Source: Candidatus Bipolaricaulota bacterium
GTDB taxonomy: Bacteria; Bipolaricaulota; Bipolaricaulia; Bipolaricaulales; Bipolaricaulaceae
Direction of reading: 5' to 3'
Assembly: GCA_021163465.1 (NCBI GenBank)
Contig: JAGGWU010000081.1
Span: 1 to 17,527 of the forward strand
DNA: 17,527 bases
Shown: positions 1-8,300 of the stretch, piece after piece
Layout of the letters: the number at the start of each line of letters is the position of its first letter
How positions within the stretch are numbered: position 1 is the stretch's first letter
Program-made: the position numbers and the translations under genes
The notes under the pieces: generated by a model
What the model was told of the DNA's origin: nothing
The model's database searches: none
What the model saw: only the letters and a program-made list of their open reading frames with translations

Positions 1-520
1 CACCTGGTCGCCCCTTTCCGGGGAGACGGTCGCCTTCTCCTGGAGCGGGGTCTTGAACGGCTCCCAGAACGAGGTAACGGATGGGGAGGGCAAGGCCTAC
101 CTCACCCTCACCTCGGACGATCCGGGCGCCGTCACGGTGACCGCCTCCTACAGCGGCACCGTGGCCGGGGCCTCGGTATCGGTTGCGTCCAACGAGGCGG
201 AAAAGACCTGGGTGGAGGTGCGGCTCTCCTTGGAGCCCGAGGAGGCCTCCAACCAGGTGGGCAAAGCCCACACCTTCACCGCCACCCTCGAGTACACCAC
301 CGACGGGACCACCTGGTCGCCCCTTTCCGGGGAGACGGTCACCTTCTCCTGGAGCGGGGTGCTCAACGGCACCGAGGAGGCCACCACCGATGAGGAAGGA
401 AAGGCGTACCTGACGCTTACGTCGGATGAGCCCGGGATGGTGACTGTGACGGCATCGTTCAAGGGAGAGGTCCAAGGTGCAGACGTGGTTACCACCTCGA
501 ACACGGCGACGAAGACGTGG
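1..520 (+). repeat. Tandem 309-bp coding repeat (Ig-like unit), first copy cut by the window edge
   Basis: Bases 1-51 recur at 310-360 with a single mismatch (G at 32, A at 341), then the copies diverge while still encoding the same pattern (GVLNG, GKAYLTLTSD, VTVTAS, KTWV). The period is 309 bp, exactly 103 codons, so copy number can change without breaking the frame. More copies probably lie upstream of the window. Confidence 0.85.
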
Positions 521-2839
521 GTGGGCACTGATCTCACTATAACCAAAGGTGCTTCGCCCGATCCGGTCGGGGTCGGCGAGGTCCTTACCTATACCCTGGT
601 CGTGACCAACCGCGGACCCGCCGGCGCTCACGATGTGGTGGTCAAAGACATCCTTCAGCCGTGCCTCCTCGACCCCGTCTTCTATGTGGGCAGGCCCGAG
701 ACACCGCCTCCTCTGGAGGAGATGGAGGAGTGGAAGGGCACGTACACCGCGGAGATCCTCCCCGCCGGCGAGAGCCTGTCCCTAAACATCCTCGCCACCA
801 CAAGCGCCGATTGCGGTTGCGAGATCCCCAACGAGGCCACCGTCTCTTCCGCTACCTATGAGCTCGATCCGGAGAACAACAAGGCCTCGATAATCACCGC
901 GCTTGCTTACAATTCCAGCCTTACCGTGACCATCGAACCCGATAGGGACACCGCCATCGTGGGTGAGAGCATTCTCTACACCTTTACCGTGCGGAACACC
1001 GGTGATGCCTGGTTGACCGAGATAAAGGTGGAGGATTCCCTCACCGGGTTCTCGGAGACGATCACCTCCCTCGAACCCGGAGACTCCGTAGCCTTCAACA
1101 CTTCCTATACCACCACCGACGATGACGCCTGTGGGGTGGTGGTCAACGCCGTGACCGCCGCGGGGCTCGACCCCTGCGGCCAGGTAACCGCGGCGGAGGC
1201 GCGCACCGAAGTCGACGTGATCTACAACGCCGCCCTTGACCTCACCAAGACCGCCGACGTAACCACCAAGGTCAAGGTGGGGGATGTAATTACCTACGAG
1301 ATCACCGTGACCAACATCGGCGATGTGACGCTCTATAACGTTGTGGTAGTTGACGAAAAACTCGGCCTCAACGAGATAATCCCGGAGCTCGAGCCGGGCG
1401 AGTCCCGCACCTTCACCGTGGAGTACACGGTATCGCCGGACGATGCCTTCGGCCCCGAGGGATGTCCGGAGTGTGAGGTGGCCGAGGCAGAGCCCGGGAC
1501 CCCGCTTCCCGGCCCCCTGACCAACGTGGCCCGGGCGTGGGCCGAGGATCCCTGTGGCAACACGGTGGGACCGGTGGAGGCGAGCTATAGCACCCCGTGG
1601 TGGAACGACCCGCCCATGGCTGAGGACAGGTCCTATACCACGGGGAAGGGGATCCCCATTGCCGTGCGGCTGGTGGGAAGCGACCCCGATCTCTTTTACG
1701 CGTATCCCCAGGGGCATCCCTTGAGCTTCTCTATCGTGGGGGCGCCCGCGCACGGGATGCTCAGCGGCGATCTCGATGACGTGGTCTACGTGGCCCCCAA
1801 CGTGGCGTATGTGGAGCTCCTCTACACGCCGGATCCCGACTATGTGGGAACCGATCGGTTCGACTTCGTTGTACGTGATCCATACGATGCCTTCGACATC
1901 GGAACCATCACCATTACCATCCAGGAGACGGAGATGGTCGCCGGCGGCGCCGCGGCGCTCCTCAATCCCGTGGCCATAAGCGAGGTGGCCTGGGGCGGAA
2001 CAGCTGCGAACCCCGAGCACGAGTGGATCGAGCTCGTGAACCTCACCGACCAACCCGTGGACCTCACTGGGTGGACCCTCCGTTGGCGGAAGAAGAACGT
2101 GGAAGACCCGGAACGGGCCGAATGGAAGGTGTTGGAACTCAGCGGGACGATAGAGCCGTACGGCTACTTCGTCCTTGAGCGCCTGACCCCCAATGCCGTG
2201 GCCGATATCCCCGAACGGGATGCCGCCGACTTCCTCTACGGCACCGGGAAGCCGGAATCCTACCGCTTGGATGACGAAGGGGAGGTGATTGAGCTCTTGG
2301 ATCCCCAAGGGCTAGTCGTCGATACCGCCAACGCGGATCCGCGCCGCAAAACGGGCTGGGCCGCTGGCTACGGGATAAACGGTGCGCCACCTTATGTCAC
2401 CATGGAGAGGATCGATCCCACCGGGCCGGACGTGGATGAGAACTGGACGGCCAACGCCATGATCGTGGTAAACGGCCTGGACCTCGCCGGTGAATTCCTC
2501 GGGGGGACTGCTAGGATGCAGAACGAGGATACCTGGCTCTACTCGCTGCTCACCGAGAACCCCTGGATAGTGGAACGTGGACAGACCCTCACCTTCCGTT
2601 TCCCCGCTCCTGAAGAAGGGGTTGAGCCGTGGATCGTGCTCGTAAAGGTAGACGAGGGTGAGGGCAAATACCACTGGCCCCGATTCCATCACTACGAGGT
2701 CCAGGAGTTGCGTGCTGGCATCTATCAGTGCCGCGTTTACACCGCGGACCTCTCGGTGGGAAGGTACCAGCTTTGGATCAGCTTGAGCCGCAACCGGGTG
2801 TACGGGTTTAGCTTCGAGGTGGTGGAAGAGGAACGGTAA
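2..2839 (+). CDS. Large modular secreted/surface protein (Ig-like, DUF11, cadherin-like, lamin-tail domains), 5' partial
   Basis: The reading frame is open from the first bases of the window, so the N-terminus and any signal peptide lie upstream; 945 residues are visible. In order: two Ig-like repeats (about residues 1-103 and 104-175, each carrying TTWSPLSGET and GKAYLTLTSD, resembling invasin-type Big domains); three DUF11-type repeats (about 177-300, 303-405, 410-530, with VLTYTLVVTN and VITYEITVTN signatures); a cadherin-like Ig module (about 535-640, with HGMLSG and YTPDPDYVGTDRFDF); a lamin-tail domain (about 655-800, with HEWIELVN and DLTGWTLRW); and a beta-rich C-terminal segment of about 100 residues. 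These families are extracellular and structural or adhesive; no catalytic motif is visible. No C-terminal anchor or sorting motif is seen. A hairpin terminator follows 26 nt after the stop. The exact role (S-layer, adhesin or exported matrix protein) cannot be told from sequence. Confidence 0.85.
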   Translation, partial: TWSPLSGETVAFSWSGVLNGSQNEVTDGEGKAYLTLTSDDPGAVTVTASYSGTVAGASVSVASNEAEKTWVEVRLSLEPEEASNQVGKAHTFTATLEYTTDGTTWSPLSGETVTFSWSGVLNGTEEATTDEEGKAYLTLTSDEPGMVTVTASFKGEVQGADVVTTSNTATKTWVGTDLTITKGASPDPVGVGEVLTYTLVVTNRGPAGAHDVVVKDILQPCLLDPVFYVGRPETPPPLEEMEEWKGTYTAEILPAGESLSLNILATTSADCGCEIPNEATVSSATYELDPENNKASIITALAYNSSLTVTIEPDRDTAIVGESILYTFTVRNTGDAWLTEIKVEDSLTGFSETITSLEPGDSVAFNTSYTTTDDDACGVVVNAVTAAGLDPCGQVTAAEARTEVDVIYNAALDLTKTADVTTKVKVGDVITYEITVTNIGDVTLYNVVVVDEKLGLNEIIPELEPGESRTFTVEYTVSPDDAFGPEGCPECEVAEAEPGTPLPGPLTNVARAWAEDPCGNTVGPVEASYSTPWWNDPPMAEDRSYTTGKGIPIAVRLVGSDPDLFYAYPQGHPLSFSIVGAPAHGMLSGDLDDVVYVAPNVAYVELLYTPDPDYVGTDRFDFVVRDPYDAFDIGTITITIQETEMVAGGAAALLNPVAISEVAWGGTAANPEHEWIELVNLTDQPVDLTGWTLRWRKKNVEDPERAEWKVLELSGTIEPYGYFVLERLTPNAVADIPERDAADFLYGTGKPESYRLDDEGEVIELLDPQGLVVDTANADPRRKTGWAAGYGINGAPPYVTMERIDPTGPDVDENWTANAMIVVNGLDLAGEFLGGTARMQNEDTWLYSLLTENPWIVERGQTLTFRFPAPEEGVEPWIVLVKVDEGEGKYHWPRFHHYEVQELRAGIYQCRVYTADLSVGRYQLWISLSRNRVYGFSFEVVEEER

Positions 2840-2864
2840 CCTCAATCCGCTGATCCACGATGGA

Positions 2865-2897
2865 AAAAAGGGCCCCAGGTTTTAAGGGGCCCTTTTT
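2865..2897 (+). terminator. Strong intrinsic terminator after the surface-protein gene
   Basis: A perfect 12-bp stem, AAAAAGGGCCCC at 2865-2876 pairing with GGGGCCCTTTTT at 2886-2897, encloses a 9-nt loop and ends in a T run. It begins 26 nt after the stop codon at 2839. Because the left arm begins with an A run, it could work on both strands, though no minus-strand gene needs it. The rest of the 212-nt gap to the next gene shows no clear promoter; a purine-rich AGGAGG sits just before the next start. Confidence 0.9.
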
Positions 2898-3051
2898 GTT
2901 ACTCACATCGCTAACGGGCATTACGGCATAAATTTCCCAGCTAGTGTAACCCGATTCCGCTCTCTTCCCCGCACCTTTTCCCGCGGTTTTTCCTTCCCTC
3001 CCCCTACCTTGAGCACAGCGGGCGTTTAAACCGCTTGCCAAGGAGGGGTAA

Positions 3052-4500
3052 ATGAGGGCGAAGCTATTGCCGATATTGATTTTTTTGGTTTCGGCCGCGG
3101 CGCTGACGGCGTCGGTGGATCTTCCCCCATCGATCCAAAGCGTGGTGGTCCCGTACGAGGGGAGAACGGAGATTCAGCTGTGTGATCCGGAAATCGCGGG
3201 GAATTTCACTTTCGAGGTCACGGACCCCCCGGAACATGGGACTTTGAGTGGGGCCCCTCCGCAGTTGGTTTACGAACCGGAGAAGGGGTTCTACGGCGAG
3301 GACTCCTTCAGGGTGGCCGTTTACAGTGCCGAAACCGAGGAGTTTCTGGAGGAAATTTTCGTGGAGATTGTGGTCCTCGGGCCAGGTTCCCTCGTGAGCC
3401 CCCCTGTCTACGTTTGGAATGGAGATTTCACCTTCTCCGGACCCTCTTTCGCCGTCGAGGAGACGGAGCTTGAGGGAAAGGTCAAGCTTGAGTTTTACTA
3501 TTTCGATCTCGAGCTCCGCGCGAGGATAGAGGACAGCGAATTTTCGTCTTTCAAAACCACTTTTCGCTATAACCTCGAGCTTCCCTTCGGCGAAACAGCC
3601 GTAAGGATTCCCATAACCTTGACCCTCGACTTCGATCCCACCGTTCCGGCCCTGGATAACTGGACCGCGCGGATGCGCACTTCCATCATGGGGTACACCC
3701 TGAGTTACAAGTTTTATTTTAAAGGGGAGGAACCGGAAGACTCCTACGGGTTGTTCAGCGTAAGCAGCCGATCGGAAGGCATTTCCTTCAATATCCGTGC
3801 GAAGTTCGAAGGGCTGACCGTCCGGTTTTCGGAGCTCGACCTCACGGCGCGGGGGGAGGCGGTAGATCTGGGTTGTAGCTTCTGCGATTTCAGCTGGGAC
3901 ATGAGCCTTGCGTTCTCCAAAGACGAGGGATTCCAAAATTTTTGCTTCACCTTGAGCGACCTTCCGTTCCCGTGCGATGTCTGTGGCGACGTCAGGCTCT
4001 ATGCCAGCGTAAAGACCACCTTTACCACCGAGTCGAAAGATGTGAGCCCCTCACTCCGGGTTTCGACGGGTTGGATCGACGGGTGCCTCAGGCCCCGCAT
4101 CTCGCTTCAGCTCCCCGACGAAGGGTTCGGCTTGGAAGGAGTTGAGCTTTACGGCATCGAGATCAAGTGCGAGTTCGCCGGCGAGATCACGGGCAAGTTC
4201 GCGACGTCCTTTGACCCCGAAAGGGATTCCTCGGTAACCGGGAGCAGGTACTTCTTCGAATACTGGCGCTTCGAGGGGCCGGTGGTGGGTTGCTGTGGCG
4301 ATACCGGCCGATGGCAGTTCACCTTTTACTTCAGCAGGGGAAACGAACACCTCTTCGGTTTCAGCAAGCTTAAGACCCTCGTGGTCTTTCCTCTCTTCCG
4401 CGGGTTCACGGCGCACCTCGGCCTCGAGCTGGGATTGGTGGATCCCGATGACCTGAGCAAGACCTGGCTGTTGAACTTCGGGTGGAAGGGGACTTTCTGA
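3052..4500 (+). CDS. Secreted cysteine-bearing protein with cadherin-like module and probable outer-membrane beta-barrel
   Basis: 482 residues, with ATG preceded by AGGAGG (3041-3046) at a 5-nt spacing. The N-terminus is a typical Sec signal peptide: MRAK, then a hydrophobic core to about residue 20 ending ALTA. Residues 25-110 form a cadherin/Ig-like module (PPEHGTLSG, then YEPEKGFYGEDSF) closely like the one in the preceding gene. From about 120 to the end the chain is strongly beta-like with alternating aromatic or aliphatic residues (VKLEFYYFDLELRARIE, KTTFRYNLELPF, WQFTFYFSRG). It finishes in TF; a terminal phenylalanine is typical of BAM-inserted outer-membrane proteins. Ten cysteines occur, several paired (C275/C278, C308/C311, C414/C415), unusual for a barrel. 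The family is not recognised. Barrel topology is inferred; a soluble beta-helix or beta-sandwich remains possible. It lies downstream of a terminator, so it is transcribed separately from the first gene. Confidence 0.8.
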   Translation: MRAKLLPILIFLVSAAALTASVDLPPSIQSVVVPYEGRTEIQLCDPEIAGNFTFEVTDPPEHGTLSGAPPQLVYEPEKGFYGEDSFRVAVYSAETEEFLEEIFVEIVVLGPGSLVSPPVYVWNGDFTFSGPSFAVEETELEGKVKLEFYYFDLELRARIEDSEFSSFKTTFRYNLELPFGETAVRIPITLTLDFDPTVPALDNWTARMRTSIMGYTLSYKFYFKGEEPEDSYGLFSVSSRSEGISFNIRAKFEGLTVRFSELDLTARGEAVDLGCSFCDFSWDMSLAFSKDEGFQNFCFTLSDLPFPCDVCGDVRLYASVKTTFTTESKDVSPSLRVSTGWIDGCLRPRISLQLPDEGFGLEGVELYGIEIKCEFAGEITGKFATSFDPERDSSVTGSRYFFEYWRFEGPVVGCCGDTGRWQFTFYFSRGNEHLFGFSKLKTLVVFPLFRGFTAHLGLELGLVDPDDLSKTWLLNFGWKGTF

Positions 4501-4534
4501 GCTCAAGCGAAGGTGGATGAACCGTGCTGTGAAT

Positions 4535-4563
4535 TTGTTTGGGCTTCGGTGCTCGCCTAGAAT
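4535..4563 (+). promoter_or_regulatory. Putative sigma-70-type promoter for the MBL-fold gene (leaderless)
   Basis: TTGTTT at 4535-4540 and TAGAAT at 4558-4563 are separated by 17 nt. The -10 box matches consensus at 5 of 6 positions, the -35 at 3 of 6. Only 8 nt separate the -10 box from the ATG at 4572, so transcription should start at or next to the start codon. No Shine-Dalgarno sequence is present before that ATG, which agrees with a leaderless message. Confidence 0.55.
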
Positions 4564-4571
4564 GCTTTCCC

Positions 4572-5348
4572 ATGGGGTTCGTGAAGTTCCTCGGTACCGC
4601 CGGTGCCCGCTACGTGGTGGGGAAGCAGCTCCGCTACTCCGCCGGCACGTGGATCGAGCTCGGGGGAACGCGGCTCCTCCTCGACCCGGGCCCGGGGACG
4701 CTGCTTCGGTGCCGGAGATCCCGACCACCATTGGATCCCGAGGCACTGGACGGTCTGATCCTCACCCACAAGCACCTCGACCACTCCACCGACGTGAACA
4801 TCATGCTCGAGGTCATGGCCGAACTCGGACACAAGGGGAGGAAGGGGGTCCTTGTGGCTCCCCGGGACTGCCTCGAGGGCGAGGACCCAGTGGTGCTCAG
4901 GTACGTGCGCAGGTATCCCGAGCGGATCGAGATCATGGAGGAGGGCAGAGTCGTTGGAATCGGGGCGGTTCGCGTCACCCCGGTGCGGCACCGCCACGGC
5001 GACGCAGAGACCTATGGGGTGATGTTGGACTCCCCCGAAGGGCGGCTGGGGTTCGTGGTAGATACCCGGTTCACCCCGGAGTTACCCGAACGCTATTCCG
5101 ACTGCGATCTTCTCGTCTTGAACGTGGTGCGACTGAAACCCACCCCGGAAATAGACCACCTCTCCCTCCCTGAGGCTGTGGAGATCATCCGCGGGGCCAG
5201 GCCGAAGCTGGCGGTGCTCACCCACTTCGGGATGACGATGCTCCGGGCCAAGCCCCGCGAGCTGGCGTCCAAGCTCTCCGGTGAGCTCGGCCTCGAGGTG
5301 ATCGCCGCCGAGGACGGGATGCAAATAGGAAGCGAGAGGTGGCTTTAA
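4572..5348 (+). CDS. MBL-fold metallo-hydrolase (RNase Z-like / Lactamase_B_2 type)
   Basis: 258 residues, a usual length for a stand-alone metallo-beta-lactamase-fold hydrolase. The metal-binding signature is clear: THKHLDH at residues 65-71 (His66, His68, Asp70, His71), HRHGD around 140-144, VVDTR with Asp164, and LTHFGM with His218 near the C-terminus. Together these would bind two zinc or iron ions in a cytosolic hydrolase; no signal peptide is seen. Substrate is not predictable: relatives act on phosphodiesters (RNA, cyclic nucleotides) or other esters. The open frame extends upstream to 4539, but the ATG at 4572 fits the conserved FLGTAG start of the fold and lies just after a -10 box. 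The stop codon shares bases with that of the convergent cyclase gene, so no terminator separates them. Confidence 0.85.
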   Translation: MGFVKFLGTAGARYVVGKQLRYSAGTWIELGGTRLLLDPGPGTLLRCRRSRPPLDPEALDGLILTHKHLDHSTDVNIMLEVMAELGHKGRKGVLVAPRDCLEGEDPVVLRYVRRYPERIEIMEEGRVVGIGAVRVTPVRHRHGDAETYGVMLDSPEGRLGFVVDTRFTPELPERYSDCDLLVLNVVRLKPTPEIDHLSLPEAVEIIRGARPKLAVLTHFGMTMLRAKPRELASKLSGELGLEVIAAEDGMQIGSERWL

Positions 5349-8300
5349 CGCCGCTTTTTCCTCTTTATTCCGTAGAGAATGCGGTCGGCTTCCCGAAAGA
5401 GCTCCTCCGGCTCGGGCAGTTCCCCTTCCCTTGGGTCGTAAACCGCATGACCGAAGCTCAGGCGGATGGTCGGCGGCTCTAACAGGGGGCCGAAGGGCTC
5501 GCTCATGCGCTTTATGAACCTTCGGGCGCGGTCACCGTTGGTTTCCGTAAGGAGGACGACGAACTCGTCCCCGCCCCAGCGAAAGATGTAGTCCGATTCG
5601 CGGATGTTCTCCTTGAACGCCTTGGCCACGCGGATGAGGGCCCGGTCCCCTTCGAGGTGTCCATAGGTATCGTTGATCTCCTTGAAATCATCTATGTCTG
5701 CCACGATCAGCGCCAAGGGATGTCCGTAACGTTCGGCCCGGGCGAGTTCCTTGCGGAGGACCTCGTCCAGGAAGCGGCGGTTGTAAAGCCCGGTAAGCGG
5801 GTCCCGGATGGCCTGCTCGCGGAGCTCCTCTTCGAGCTCCACCCTCCTGAGCTCCTCGCGTATGTGCCTGGCCAAGGTCTCCAAGATCTGTAGGTCGTCC
5901 GGCCCGAAGGCATCGGGATCCCCGCTCACCACCTGGATCTGGCCTTTCCCCTCGATGGGGACACAGGCGGTGGACCTTATGCCGGGATCCACCGGCATGG
6001 CCTCCGGGAAATCCTCTATCCTCCCCCACAGGGGCTTCCCCGAGGTCCACACCTTCCCCGCTATCCCCTCGCCCTTCCTGAAGGGGCGGGCCTTGGCCCC
6101 CAAGGGGCCCGCAGTCGCCACGGGGACGAGGTAGTCCCCCTGGACCAATGCCACGACCGCGTGTTCGAACCCCAGCTTCCCCACCAGGGCCTTTGCCGCC
6201 ACTTCGCAGATCTCGCGGGCGCTGGCACACCGCTGAAGCTTTTGGGAAATTTCGTGGAGGAGGGCGAGCTTCTCGTTGATCCGCTCCACCTCCCGCAACC
6301 GTTCCAGCCCGGCCAGGGCCACGGCCAACTCGCTGGCCAGTATCCTGAGGAGGTCCCGATCCTCCGGGGGTATCCCGTCCACCTCGCCGTGTTCTATATC
6401 CAGCACCCCGTATCTTTTGCCCGAGACGGAGATGGGGAGGGCGAGCTCACACGCCGGGTCGGGATCACAGGGGATGCGGCGTGGATCGTCCCGGACATCG
6501 GGGACGTAAAGGGGCTCATCGGTCCTGTACGCCGTTGCCGCGAATCCACTTCCTTCACCCAAGGGGAGGTGCGGCGTACCATGGGCCCACCTGCAACCCC
6601 GAGCGGCCACCGCGGTCAGGGTGTCCCCGGAGGCCTCGAGGATGGCACAGGGGTATCCGAATAGCCCGTGGATCGCGTCCAGGACCAGGTCATAGAGCTC
6701 GCGCTTCGAATCGGCGAGCTTCATTCTCCGGGAGGTCTCCTCTATGGCCCGTAACTTCTCAGCGGTAGAGCGGATTTTGCCGTGGAGGAGGGCGTTGCGG
6801 AGCGCCACCGCCACCCCTGCGGCGAGGGCCGAAAGGATTCCCTTTTCCCTCTCCCCGAACTCCAGGGGCGCGAAGCTCTGGAGCGAGAGGACCCCGATCA
6901 CCTCGCCCTGGGCTATCAAGGGGATCCCCGCCCAGGCCCTTACCGGTCGGCCCACTTGCTTGAACGGGACGGGCGGTGGGGTTTCCTCCACATCCTCGAT
7001 GAAAAGGGGCCTTCGCTTCACCGCCACCCAGGCGGTGGGACTGGAGCCGGGATCCAAGGGGATCGGCGGTACCTCCACCTCTTCCCCTCCCTCCTCGGCA
7101 TATGCCATCCGAATCTCGCCTCGCCCCCTGTCCACAAGGGCCACAAAGAAGGCGTCGAAGGACATGAATCTCCGCGCCTCGGAACGGACGATGCGGAGCA
7201 GCTCCGGGAGTTCCAGGGTGGAGGAGAGGGCGGTGAAGGCGGAGTTGACCTCCCTCAGGGCTTCCTCGGCTTCAACCCGCGCGGTGATATCCACGATCGA
7301 GATCAAAACCCTGCCGTAGTCCTTCTCGTGGCCGGGCATGACCCTCCAAGTGAGGTAAACCCAGAGCCTCTTTCCATCCAGGGTTCGGTTTATGCCCTCC
7401 CCCGAGTACCGGGGCTTTCCTTCCCAGATCGCCAGTAAACCCTCGCGGAAAAGGGTCATGGCCTCGTCAAGGGGGATGATCTCCGGCAACCTGGTGGACA
7501 GCTCCTCCGTATCCGAGGCACCGTAAAGCTCGAGGGCGGCGCGGTTCGTCTTCTCTACCCGGACCCTCCTCATGCACTGCGCGACGGACTCGGGGTGTTC
7601 CTCGAGGTACCCCCGTAGATCCCGCACCCCCTGCTCCCGCAGGCGGTCGAGCTCCGCCTTTACCCCGGAGAGGTCCGTAATCCACAGCGAAACGGGAGAT
7701 TCCTCGAAGAGGAGGCGCCAGTGGGCCTCGCTTTCCTTGAGGCCTTCGTAGAGGAGCGCCTTTTCCAGGGCCGCCGAGATGTGGCCCGCCAGGGTCAGGA
7801 GCATCTCCTCCTGCCCGGCGAAGGCGTTGGGGCGGCGGCTGTCGGCATAGAGGACCCCGACGATCCTCCCTTTGCGCTTGATGGGGATACCGGCGAAGGA
7901 CCTCATCCCGGCCTCCACCAGCGTGGGGTTGGCCGGGATCGGGTCCGCTTCCCCGGGCCAAACCACCGGGGGTTCCGTGGAGCCGTCCGGCTTGATATCA
8001 TGGACGAAAAGGGGCTCCCCGGTCTCCCGCACCCAGGCGGCGAAGCCGCGTTTGCGCAGCTTAAGGGGAAGGGAAGGCGATTCCGGGAAGGTGTACCTCT
8101 TGATAGGCTTCCCTTCTTCGTCGAAGAGCACCAGGCTCGTGTACTCGCCGCCGGTGGCCTCCTTGACCGCGGAGAGCGCGGTCCGTATGAGGGCATCCGC
8201 TTGGATCTCCTCGACCAAAAGCCTCGTGGCGCGGTTGAGGGCCCGGAGCTGGGAGATCCGGCGCTCGAGCTCCTCCTGGAGCCGCTTCCTCTCGGTGATG

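Noticed and set aside
782..2308. A 508-codon open frame on the minus strand opposite the surface-protein gene
   Set aside because: It is antisense to a frame with clear DUF11, cadherin-like and lamin-tail domains. The product has no recognisable motif, and long antisense frames are common in GC-rich genes.
3064..3936. A 290-codon minus-strand frame opposite the second secreted protein
   Set aside because: The plus strand has a ribosome-binding site, signal peptide and coherent beta-rich protein; the antisense product shows no domain.
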